DNA from: Sphingomonadales bacterium
Lineage (GTDB): Bacteria > Pseudomonadota > Alphaproteobacteria > Sphingomonadales > Kordiimonadaceae
NCBI GenBank assembly: GCA_011088215.1
Contig: JAALKD010000001.1
Span: 20,902-84,901, forward strand
Direction: 5' to 3'
DNA: 64,000 nt
In this document: positions 36,647-44,451 of the stretch, one piece after another
How positions within the stretch are numbered: position 1 is the stretch's first letter
Layout: each line of letters begins with the position of its first letter
Translations under genes and position numbers: made by a program
The notes under the pieces: model-generated
What the model saw: only the letters and a program-made list of their open reading frames with translations
What the model was told of the DNA's origin: nothing
Database searches by the model: none

Positions 36647-37699
36647 TTATTCAGATATTTTAGCTGACGTGCCTTCGATCATGATTCCGGAAAACACGCG
36701 TTTTTCCGGTGGCAACGACGGATTTTCAATGCGCTCCATCAACATGGTAACTGCAGCATCAGTCATTCTCCCAACCGGTTGCCGAACGGTTGTCAAATCA
36801 TAGCTGGACCAATTTGACGGGCCAACACCGTCAAAGCCAACCACAGATACATCTTCTGGTACTTTCTTGCTGTGGCTATATCGCAGTGCATCGATGGCGC
36901 CGATCGCCGACAGATCATTTACGCAGATAATTGCTTCAGGTATTTCGCCTCGTTTTAAGCGGATATCTTCAATACCGGCACCGCCGCATTCATAAGAATA
37001 GTCGCCGGACACACTGGTAATGTCTGCAATGCCGAGTTCCTTCAGTCGGTCCATGGTCGCGGCCATACGTTCATGTGCGACGACCGAATCTTCCGGACCT
37101 CCAATGATGCCAAACCTCTTATGCCCGGCAGCCACCAGATCGTTGACGAGATGGCGTGCCCCTTCGGCCTGATCACAACACACGGCATTAACAGCTAGAC
37201 TGGTATAAAAACGATTGTAAAAAACCAACGGTTTGTTGCGCCGGTTAAATTCTGCAAGCTGTTCATCTGTCAGTTTCACTGCAGCGATAACGCCGTCCAC
37301 CTGATACTGCCATATCTGCTGAAGAGCGGCTTCTGTTTTACCTTCACCCTCAAGGGCAAATAAAAGAACCCTGATACCTCGGTCTGAAAACTGCTGGCTG
37401 AGTTGCGACAATACCTCAGGGTAATAGAGGTTGGTTAGATTGGAAATAATCACGGCGACTAGATTTGAACGGCGGGTAAGCAGGCTGCGCGCTATAGCGT
37501 TAGGCTCATAACCCAGACTGTTGGCGGCCTTCATCACCTTGTCGCGCATTTTTTTAGAAACGGAAGCGCCCGGCTTGAAGCATCGGGAAACCGCTGACTG
37601 GGATACACCGGCCACGCGCGCTACGTCATAAGAGGTCACAGCGCGCGCGTTATCCGGATCGTTCAGCGCATCTGATTTATCTATGTTCTTCCCCGCCAT
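36647..37699 (-). CDS. LacI-family transcription regulator
   Basis: Probable repressor of the whole catabolic cluster. Residues 22-70 form the LacI helix-turn-helix and hinge ([23 protein letters not shown], then [23 protein letters not shown]); residues 80-345 form a periplasmic-binding-like sensor domain. Family operators are palindromes with a central CpG, which fits the repeated TTCGAA-centred motif found at seven good sites here. Its start overlaps the HisD-like stop by 23 bp, and the perfect operator at 39057 lies upstream of that gene, so it should control its own expression. Confidence 0.92.
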   Translation of the reverse strand: MAGKNIDKSDALNDPDNARAVTSYDVARVAGVSQSAVSRCFKPGASVSKKMRDKVMKAANSLGYEPNAIARSLLTRRSNLVAVIISNLTNLYYPEVLSQLSQQFSDRGIRVLLFALEGEGKTEAALQQIWQYQVDGVIAAVKLTDEQLAEFNRRNKPLVFYNRFYTSLAVNAVCCDQAEGARHLVNDLVAAGHKRFGIIGGPEDSVVAHERMAATMDRLKELGIADITSVSGDYSYECGGAGIEDIRLKRGEIPEAIICVNDLSAIGAIDALRYSHSKKVPEDVSVVGFDGVGPSNWSSYDLTTVRQPVGRMTDAAVTMLMERIENPSLPPEKRVFSGIMIEGTSAKISE

Positions 37700-38963
37700 A
37701 TCGCCTCAATCTGATGTCGGCCTGTTCTTTATGGCCCATGAAACCTTCGAGGGCGCACAGCCGAGAACAATATTCCCCCACAAGGACCGAAGCGCTTTCA
37801 GTAACACGCTGATATGTGCATGTCTTTATGAACTTACCGACCCATAGACCGCCAGTATAACGTGCCGCTTTCTTTGTCGGCAAGGTGTGATTTGTACCGA
37901 TCACCTTGTCCCCGTATGAAACGTTTGTTTCGGGGCCAAGGAACAGCGCCCCGTAGTTGGTCATATTGGTCAGAAAATAATCAGGGTCTGATGTCATGAC
38001 TTGGACGTGTTCGGATGCAATGTCGTCAGCGACCTGCACCATCTCCTCGAGCGTATCACAAACAATGATTTGGCCGTATTCCCGCCACGCCTGACCTGCG
38101 ATGTCAGCTGTGGGCAGGATGGTGAGTTGGCGATCAACTTCTTTAACAGTATCTTCAGCAAGCGCCTCGGAATTGGTCAGCAAAATTGCAGGTGAATTAG
38201 GGCCGTGTTCGGCCTGCCCAAGCAAATCGGCAGCGCACAACTCGCCGTCCACGCTGTCATCGGCAATCACTAACGTTTCAGTTGGCCCGGCAAACAGATC
38301 AATGCCTACCCGCCCAAACAACTGACGTTTAGCCTCGGCAACAAATGCATTGCCCGGCCCAACGATGAAATCTACAGGCGCAATGCTTTCAGTACCAAGC
38401 GCCATGGCGCCAACGGCCTGTATGCCGCCAAAACAATATATTTCGTCGGCGCCAGCCATATCCATTGCCACAACAATGGCCGGGGAGGGGCGCCCACCAA
38501 ACGGCGGCGCAGCTGCAATCACCCTCGGCACACCAGCTACCTTGGCTGTAACTACGCTCATATGAGCACTAGCCACCAACGGATACTTGCCGCCAGGCAC
38601 ATAACAACCGACCGAATTCATCGGGATATGTTTGTGACCGAGCGTTACACCGGGCAGGGTTTCGACTTCTACGTCTTTCATGCTGTCTCGTTGGGCCTGG
38701 GCGAAATTGCGAACCTGTTCTTGAGCAAAACGGATATCATCCTGATCTTGCTTGGATACCTCGTCGTAGCATTTGGCTATTTCCTCAGCAGTAAGCCGGT
38801 ACGAAGGTGGTGACCAGCTATCAAATTTTTCAGAGTAGTCACGTACTGCCGCATCGCCGCGCTTTTCAATGTCGGCAAGAGTGTTTTCTACGATCTGTCT
38901 TACTTTTGCGTCATTGTCTGCAGCCACATCCGCGGCAATGCCTTCTTTATGATAGCGTATCAC
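37677..38963 (-). CDS. HisD-family dehydrogenase, sulfopropanediol dehydrogenase-like
   Basis: Zinc- and NAD-dependent four-electron alcohol-to-acid dehydrogenase of the histidinol dehydrogenase fold. 428 residues with [38 protein letters not shown] and [12 protein letters not shown]. The C-terminus ([23 protein letters not shown]) looks like the catabolic HpsN branch rather than true histidine biosynthesis HisD. In that branch a primary alcohol such as dihydroxypropanesulfonate is oxidised to the acid; the substrate here could differ. First gene of a two-gene operon with the regulator. Confidence 0.85.
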   Translation of the reverse strand: MIRYHKEGIAADVAADNDAKVRQIVENTLADIEKRGDAAVRDYSEKFDSWSPPSYRLTAEEIAKCYDEVSKQDQDDIRFAQEQVRNFAQAQRDSMKDVEVETLPGVTLGHKHIPMNSVGCYVPGGKYPLVASAHMSVVTAKVAGVPRVIAAAPPFGGRPSPAIVVAMDMAGADEIYCFGGIQAVGAMALGTESIAPVDFIVGPGNAFVAEAKRQLFGRVGIDLFAGPTETLVIADDSVDGELCAADLLGQAEHGPNSPAILLTNSEALAEDTVKEVDRQLTILPTADIAGQAWREYGQIIVCDTLEEMVQVADDIASEHVQVMTSDPDYFLTNMTNYGALFLGPETNVSYGDKVIGTNHTLPTKKAARYTGGLWVGKFIKTCTYQRVTESASVLVGEYCSRLCALEGFMGHKEQADIRLRRYGGEEHR

Positions 38964-39056
38964 TTTTTGACTCCTGAAAATTGTGTTTAGCGCGAATGGT
39001 CATGCCGCCATTTTGCGGCGTGCCGATTCGCTAAATTTGCGCGAACGTAAGATATT

Positions 39057-39072
39057 TTGCATTCGAATGCAA
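39057..39072. promoter_or_regulatory. Perfect LacI-type operator palindrome
   Basis: TTGCATTCGAATGCAA is a perfect 16-bp palindrome, used here as the consensus for the other sites. It is 94 bp upstream of the HisD-like/LacI operon, the position expected for autoregulation. Confidence 0.85.
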
Positions 39073-39111
39073 TAATTCAATTAGAGAAGACTTATACTGA
39101 ACATCAAACCG

Positions 39112-39848
39112 CTACTGAGCGGTCCATCCGCCGTCGACGCGCAGGCTGTGTCCGGTGACCATCGCTGATGCGGGGCTGGCCAGATAAAGGACAGCATTTG
39201 CCACATCTTCAGGCTTCCCTACATGCCCGAGCGGAATCATGCGATCGACAAAAGCCTTAAACTCAGGTTCCTCAAACATCGGTTTTTCATCGGAGTTTCG
39301 GTGAAGGTGGGGGCAACAGAATTGACCCGGATACCGTTTGGTGCCAGTTCTACGGCCATTGCTTTTGTCAGTCCTTCAATCGCATGTTTTGTCATACAGT
39401 AAACAGTGCGATTGGGGGAACCAACATGTGCCATTTGGGAAGACATATGAACGATAGAACCGCCACTGCCTGCGTCCAGCATTACCCGCACAGCAGCTTG
39501 GGCCACTAAAAATGCCACTCGAACATTGAGTCCCAGAACAGCGTCCAAGTTTTCCACGCTAACTTCTTCGAAAGGCTCAGGCCGGTTTGTTCCAGCATTA
39601 TTTACCAGGATATCGAGTGCGCCCAATGATTCGAATTTATTCAGAAACGCTTCGGATGCGACATCAAAGACCCACCCTTCGATGTTAGAGTTTTCTTTTG
39701 AAAGGTTCTGTAAATCCTCTTCTGTTCGGGCAACCGCGATTACGTGTGCACCGTATTCAGCGAGGATAAGCGAACAAGCTCGGCCTATCCCTTTTCCGGC
39801 ACCGGTAACCAGCGCGGTTTTTCCTGTTAAGTCAAATGGCTCGCTCAT
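39112..39848 (-). pseudogene. Short-chain dehydrogenase/reductase with one frameshift
   Basis: NAD(P)-dependent SDR. The N-terminal part shows TGAGKGIGRA (cofactor loop), NNAG and the catalytic YCMTK. After ETPM (residue 187) the frame breaks at a run of five A (39283-39287 on the complementary strand); adding one A restores KPMFEEPEFKAFVDRM, GKPEDVANAVLYLASP and a normal VDGGWTAQ ending at 39112, for 245 residues. As written, the frame stops at 39237. The break is in a homopolymer, so an assembly error is quite possible. It is divergent from the secreted hydrolase gene, with a shared operator between. Confidence 0.85.
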
Positions 39849-39906
39849 AACACGCCTCGTTCCTGGATGAAAATTTGCACTTGATCTTCGAAATAAGTAT
39901 AACTAT

Positions 39907-39922
39907 TTGCATTCGCATTCAA
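39907..39922. promoter_or_regulatory. LacI-type operator, SDR/secreted-hydrolase divergent region
   Basis: TTGCATTCGCATTCAA matches the consensus at 14 of 16 positions. It lies 58 bp from the SDR start and 41 bp from the secreted hydrolase start, in the 115-bp divergent space. Confidence 0.72.
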
Positions 39923-39963
39923 TATTATTGTTACCACGAATACATTAGCGTCGAGGGATTGAA

Positions 39964-41391
39964 ATGATGCCGGGCACATTTAAAATGTTAATAATAGCTG
40001 TGGTGACAGTATCGTCGCACCCATCCGTGCAGGCGTGGCAAAAAGATAGCAGTAGCCTTCATTCCTCTTCTAACCAGGGTCAGGTTTCTTTGTATGAACT
40101 GACTGTGCCAAAACTCCGAGAACGCCAATTTGGTTCTCGGCTTGAACCTGTAGTGCTCCTCGGATCCTACAGGGGCGAGAGCGACTATTCCAAAATTTAT
40201 TCAAGCGATGGAAGCGCGCCATACAATAGTTACCTTGCAGCATATCGATCTGATGGATTGCGTTTGTACACACGCGTAGACATCCCGGCATCGCCCGCCC
40301 CAGCAAATGGGTACCCCGTACTGATCTTCACCCATGGTTATGTAGGAATTGCGGAGGCTCCCAATTTTCATTTCAGCTACACTGATAAATCAATGTATGC
40401 GGAATTGATCGACGCCTATGTCGACGCCGGATTTGTTGTGTTAACGCCTGGCTACCGCGGCCACGGTGTTGCGAATGGCATTCAGGCGGACGGCATCGAC
40501 TATATGGAAAAGTGGGATAACGGAAGTTATGTTAGCCCTATATTCTATGCCATTGATGTTTTGAACCTGCTTGATGGTGTCCAGTCACTGGAAGCTCTTG
40601 AATGGCCTGGCAAACAAGACAAAATCACCGTAAACTTGGAAAGAATATCACTCGCAGGGCACTCGCAGGGCGGCGACGTCGCTCTGAATGTGCTGGCGGT
40701 TGCCGGAGAAGGATCAAAAGTCAAAAATAAAATTCGAAGCGCATCAATTTGGTCTGGCACATTTCCAGACCGCATGACCCAAGCCGAAACATATTACCCT
40801 ATGCAATCTACACCCGAAGCCTTTACTGGTGGTGATGGAAAATGGACAGGAACAGCCGCCGGTACGGACGGTTCCTTCAATCCTAATTTTATATTTGCTT
40901 ATCCGTCGGACTGGATTGAAACCCCTCACGTTAAAGATTGGACGTGGCAAAAGAAAACCTGGTTTCGCACCAATGTGGGGGACGCGTTGGTTGTTAAATT
41001 CGACGAAATGTATGACGCCCTTATCAATTACACCACCGACGTAGATAAACCACAATATCACATCAGCAAAAACGCTGACGGCAAAACTACCATTTCACAC
41101 GACCCAACGGTGCTAAACTTGATGAACTCCCTCGGCGCTTTCCAGCATGCCCAGTATCTCACAGAGCCGCTCAATCTGCACGTGCCTGACCAGGATTTTT
41201 ATTCCTTGCCTGAGTGGAATGAAAACCTGTGTAAGCGCGTCGATGCCGCAAACGGCGATTGCCGCCTCTATATTTATCCTCAAAACAACCACGGCCTTCG
41301 TCTATCATCACATGCTTGGTTCTCAGGTCCAGCAGCGCCGGAGGGCTACCGCTTGATGATTGAACGAGATATTCGTCATTTCCGGCAATAG
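39964..41391 (+). CDS. Secreted alpha/beta-hydrolase
   Basis: 475-residue exported serine hydrolase. The N-terminus (MMPGTFKMLIIAVVTVSSHPSVQA) is a signal peptide, so it acts in the periplasm or outside. Active-site features are FTHGYVG (oxyanion region), LAGHSQGGDVAL with the nucleophile Ser, and a C-terminal NNHGL that could supply the His. An insertion around residues 290-400 probably forms a lid. It may release a transportable product from a larger ester or peptide; the actual substrate is not evident. Divergent from the SDR, and upstream of the symporter. Confidence 0.83.
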   Translation: MMPGTFKMLIIAVVTVSSHPSVQAWQKDSSSLHSSSNQGQVSLYELTVPKLRERQFGSRLEPVVLLGSYRGESDYSKIYSSDGSAPYNSYLAAYRSDGLRLYTRVDIPASPAPANGYPVLIFTHGYVGIAEAPNFHFSYTDKSMYAELIDAYVDAGFVVLTPGYRGHGVANGIQADGIDYMEKWDNGSYVSPIFYAIDVLNLLDGVQSLEALEWPGKQDKITVNLERISLAGHSQGGDVALNVLAVAGEGSKVKNKIRSASIWSGTFPDRMTQAETYYPMQSTPEAFTGGDGKWTGTAAGTDGSFNPNFIFAYPSDWIETPHVKDWTWQKKTWFRTNVGDALVVKFDEMYDALINYTTDVDKPQYHISKNADGKTTISHDPTVLNLMNSLGAFQHAQYLTEPLNLHVPDQDFYSLPEWNENLCKRVDAANGDCRLYIYPQNNHGLRLSSHAWFSGPAAPEGYRLMIERDIRHFRQ

Positions 41392-41454
41392 CAGACGGGA
41401 AGCTCTATCAAAAACTATTCGATAGTCAGCGTAATCTCAGCCATAAGTATCGAA

Positions 41455-41470
41455 TTGCATTCGAAGTCAA
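41455..41470. promoter_or_regulatory. LacI-type operator upstream of the symporter
   Basis: TTGCATTCGAAGTCAA matches the consensus at 14 of 16 positions and is the near mirror image of the TTGACTTCGAATGCAA sites. It lies 68 bp upstream of the chosen GTG of the symporter gene. Confidence 0.75.
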
Positions 41471-41537
41471 AATGTGCGAACAAATATGATATGAAAAGCT
41501 GGTGCTGCCAGGGCGTTCACATACAGGGGAAGTGAAA

Positions 41538-43208
41538 GTGTCAAATATTGTTAGCGACTTCGGCATTCTGAATTGGTCTATCATCTTTATGTATTTGATT
41601 GGCAACCTGCTACTTGGCTGGATTATGAGTAAGAGAGTAAGCAGCGCAGAAGATTATTATCTTGGTGACCGTTCTGCACCTTGGTGGGCGATTGGTATTT
41701 CCGTAGTCGCAACATACGTTAGCGCCTTGTCCTTTCTTGGTGGCCCCGCGTGGGCATATGGTGACGGCATGGCAGCCCTCGCCATTCATGTGAACTATTC
41801 AATCGTAATTTTTGTTTGCATCGTCTTTTTCATTCCGTTTTTTTACAATAGCGGCGTTGCTTCAATTTATGAATATCTCGAACGCCGGTTCGGCGTGGCA
41901 TCCCGCGCCGTGATGGGCATCACCTTCATGTTCACCATGGCGATTGGCGCAGCTTCTATCCTCACAGCAACAGCGATAGTCGTGACATTTGTAACCGGAA
42001 TGAGTACCGCCTCGGCGATCCTGTTAATGACGAGTATCGTGCTTGTTTACACCCTGATGGGGGGCATGAACGCTGTTATTTGGACCGATGTATTGCAGGG
42101 CATAATCTTGCTTGCGGGTGCTGGCATAATTTTGATGTATTTGCTTGGAGAGGTTAGCCCCATTGGTGGGGCGCTGACCTTTCTGCAAGAAAACGGGAAA
42201 CTAAACCCGATCAATACAGATTTGGACTTTTCAATCCCGCCGACAATCTGGGCAGGGGTATTTGCCATGACTTTGTACCATATCACTGTATATGGTGCCA
42301 ATCAGTTCATGGTTCAGCGCGCCCTGGCAGCGAAGACAATTGGCGACGCCAAAAAGTCCTATATGATGATGGGGTTTGCGGCATTCTTCCTTTATTTCAT
42401 TTTCTTTTTTATTGGTGCTCTTCTCTACGTGCACTTCGAAGGCAAACCGTTTGCACAGCCCAACGAAATCATTTTGGTATTTGCAGAAAGCTTGGCAATT
42501 CCTGGTCTGATGGGGATCTTGGGTGCTGCAATATTATCAGCTTCCATGTCATCCACATCGTCAGCTTTCAATTCACTAGCTACCATCTCGGTGACTGATT
42601 TTTATCAGATGTTCTATAAAAAAGATGCTGACGAACAGCACTATCTGAAGGCCTCCCGTATTTTCACCGTTATCTGGGCTGTGGCCGTTATCCCATTGGC
42701 TATCGCCTTTGCGTCCAGCAAAGGGTCCATTCTCGAGATCATGTCTTCCGTTGGGTCGTATGTTATCGGCGCAAAACTCGCCATGTTCGGGATGGGTTTC
42801 TTTTCCAAACATGCGACTGAACGCGGTTTGCTAATCGGTGTCGCTGCTGGTTTGATTGGCTTAATGTTTATCGTTCCCATCGATCAGTTAAAGCCGATAG
42901 TAGACCCGCTTTGGGCGGCAGCTGGTGCAGAACGCCCGGTAATCGCTTGGCCTTGGTTTGCTGTTATCGGTGCCACAATAAACATTGTCGTAGCTTGGTG
43001 TGCCAGCGTTGTATCAACTGGTTTTCAAAGCGCTTGGCACGAACATAGTGTTCCCGGCCAACTTAGAAAGTTTCGGGAAGAAAACCTCAACACAAAACCA
43101 GATGGTTGGTATATTGTGCCAGGTAAAGTAGAACCAATTGTCTGGGCCCTGCCGGTGTTTTTCCTTGCAACCATCGGATTCCTTGCTTGGTTTGGCACGC
43201 TTGGATAA
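41538..43208 (+). CDS. Sodium:solute symporter (SSS family)
   Basis: Inner-membrane Na+-coupled uptake of an organic solute. About 13 hydrophobic helices, with the family's N-terminal pattern SAEDYYLGDRSAPWWAIGISVVATYVSALSF and the ILSASMSSTSSAFNSLATI segment of helix 8 that carries sodium-site Ser residues. I chose the GTG at 41538 (VSNIVSDFG), 7 bases after AGGGGA; an earlier GTG at 41532 is too close to that site. 556 residues. The solute is unknown, presumably the product of the secreted hydrolase and sulfatase. The double SnoaL gene follows 30 bp later. Confidence 0.9.
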   Translation: MSNIVSDFGILNWSIIFMYLIGNLLLGWIMSKRVSSAEDYYLGDRSAPWWAIGISVVATYVSALSFLGGPAWAYGDGMAALAIHVNYSIVIFVCIVFFIPFFYNSGVASIYEYLERRFGVASRAVMGITFMFTMAIGAASILTATAIVVTFVTGMSTASAILLMTSIVLVYTLMGGMNAVIWTDVLQGIILLAGAGIILMYLLGEVSPIGGALTFLQENGKLNPINTDLDFSIPPTIWAGVFAMTLYHITVYGANQFMVQRALAAKTIGDAKKSYMMMGFAAFFLYFIFFFIGALLYVHFEGKPFAQPNEIILVFAESLAIPGLMGILGAAILSASMSSTSSAFNSLATISVTDFYQMFYKKDADEQHYLKASRIFTVIWAVAVIPLAIAFASSKGSILEIMSSVGSYVIGAKLAMFGMGFFSKHATERGLLIGVAAGLIGLMFIVPIDQLKPIVDPLWAAAGAERPVIAWPWFAVIGATINIVVAWCASVVSTGFQSAWHEHSVPGQLRKFREENLNTKPDGWYIVPGKVEPIVWALPVFFLATIGFLAWFGTLG

Positions 43209-43238
43209 AATAAGATTTCCTTATAGAACAGAGTATAG

Positions 43239-44255
43239 ATGGCCAATTTTCAAAGCGCTAAGCAACTGGTGCGCCGGTATTATCAAGATTTTGACGGTGC
43301 GGCGACTGATCAGTTAACCCCGACGCTAAAAAAATATACTACTGACAAGTATCCTTGGCGCGGCATGCATCCTTTTTATGAACAAACAGGCGCTCAGTCT
43401 GTTATTGATACATTCTGGCGACCATTTCAAACCGCTTTCACGCATTTGCAACGCCGCGAGGATATTTTTTTTGCAGGAAAAAATGACTGTGATAACGGCC
43501 AAAGTATTTGGGTTGTAAGCGCCGGAAACTTAATGGGGTTGTTTGACCAAAATTGGCTAGGCATTCCCTCAACCGGAAAGATGGCTTTCTTGCGCTATGC
43601 GGAATTCCACCGAGTAGAAGACGACAAGATAGTCGAGACAGCATTATTTTGTGACATATTATCAGTCATGCATCAAGCGGGGCATTACCCTCTGCCACCC
43701 ATGACTGGTGCACATTTTATTTATCCAGGACCTCGCACCCATGATGGGTTGCTTTTCAATGATTCCGATCCCCTAGGCACCGCGAAAACCATGGCTCTTG
43801 TTAACCAGATGGCGGCAGACTTAAATGCTCTGAACATCTCGGGTGAGGATCTATGCCCACCAGAATATCTGGCAAGGACCTGGCATGAGGATATGATCTG
43901 GTATGGCCCTGCCGGTATCGGCGCCAGCTACACCATTGAGCGGTATCAACAGCAACACCAATATCCATTCAGAGAAAACCTTGCAGACAAAGTTTACAAT
44001 GGCCATGTGGCTCGAGTTGCCGAAGGCAACTATTGTGGTTTCTTTGGTTGGCCAAATTTGAATAACAGAAACAAAGGTGGTTTTTTAGGTTTACCCTCCA
44101 GTGACAAGCAGGCCCCCATGCGCGTTGTCGATATATACCGACGTGATGGGGACAAGCTGGCCGAAAACTGGATCTATATTGACCTTCTGCACTATCTTTA
44201 TGAACAAGGTCTGGATGTGTTGGAACGTTCGCGCAAGGTCAATAGGACGAGCTAG
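43239..44255 (+). CDS. Double SnoaL-like (NTF2-fold) protein, 338 aa
   Basis: Two SnoaL-like domains, about residues 10-150 and 185-330. WYGPAGIGASYTIERYQQQHQYPF, AEGNYCGFFGWPNL and ENWIYIDLLHYLYEQGLDVLERS line up with the 345-residue protein at 26774-27811, so the two are paralogues placed at opposite ends of the regulon. They may act on successive or isomeric intermediates. Co-directional with the symporter gene and converging on the TonB receptor, with a shared terminator. Confidence 0.78.
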   Translation: MANFQSAKQLVRRYYQDFDGAATDQLTPTLKKYTTDKYPWRGMHPFYEQTGAQSVIDTFWRPFQTAFTHLQRREDIFFAGKNDCDNGQSIWVVSAGNLMGLFDQNWLGIPSTGKMAFLRYAEFHRVEDDKIVETALFCDILSVMHQAGHYPLPPMTGAHFIYPGPRTHDGLLFNDSDPLGTAKTMALVNQMAADLNALNISGEDLCPPEYLARTWHEDMIWYGPAGIGASYTIERYQQQHQYPFRENLADKVYNGHVARVAEGNYCGFFGWPNLNNRNKGGFLGLPSSDKQAPMRVVDIYRRDGDKLAENWIYIDLLHYLYEQGLDVLERSRKVNRTS

Positions 44256-44400
44256 TACATCTTCACGCAATTCACGGTGCATATATTGCCTGTTTTTTGA
44301 AATCGCCGCCTACACCCATCAAGCAATGATCACGCTTTTAAATTTTGGATATAGGTTGTTGTGGAGCTTTTCGGTGTTTGCCTCGTTGAAAATCCACAAA

Positions 44401-44431
44401 AAAAAGAGAGGGCAATGCCCTCTCTTTTTTC
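44401..44431. terminator. Strong bidirectional rho-independent terminator
   Basis: AAAAAGAGAGGGC - AAT - GCCCTCTCTTTTT is a 13-bp perfect stem with a 3-base loop, giving an A-run on one side and a T-run on the other. It ends both the symporter/SnoaL transcript and the convergent TonB-receptor transcript. Confidence 0.92.
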
Positions 44432-44451
44432 TTTTCAGCCATAGTCTTTTG

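Noticed and set aside
37677..38963. Histidine-biosynthesis hisD
   Set aside because: C-terminal motif and catabolic context fit the HpsN-like branch better; no other his genes nearby.
39882..39897. Extra LacI-type operator (TGATCTTCGAAATAAG)
   Set aside because: Only the central TTCGAA matches; flanks do not fit the consensus.
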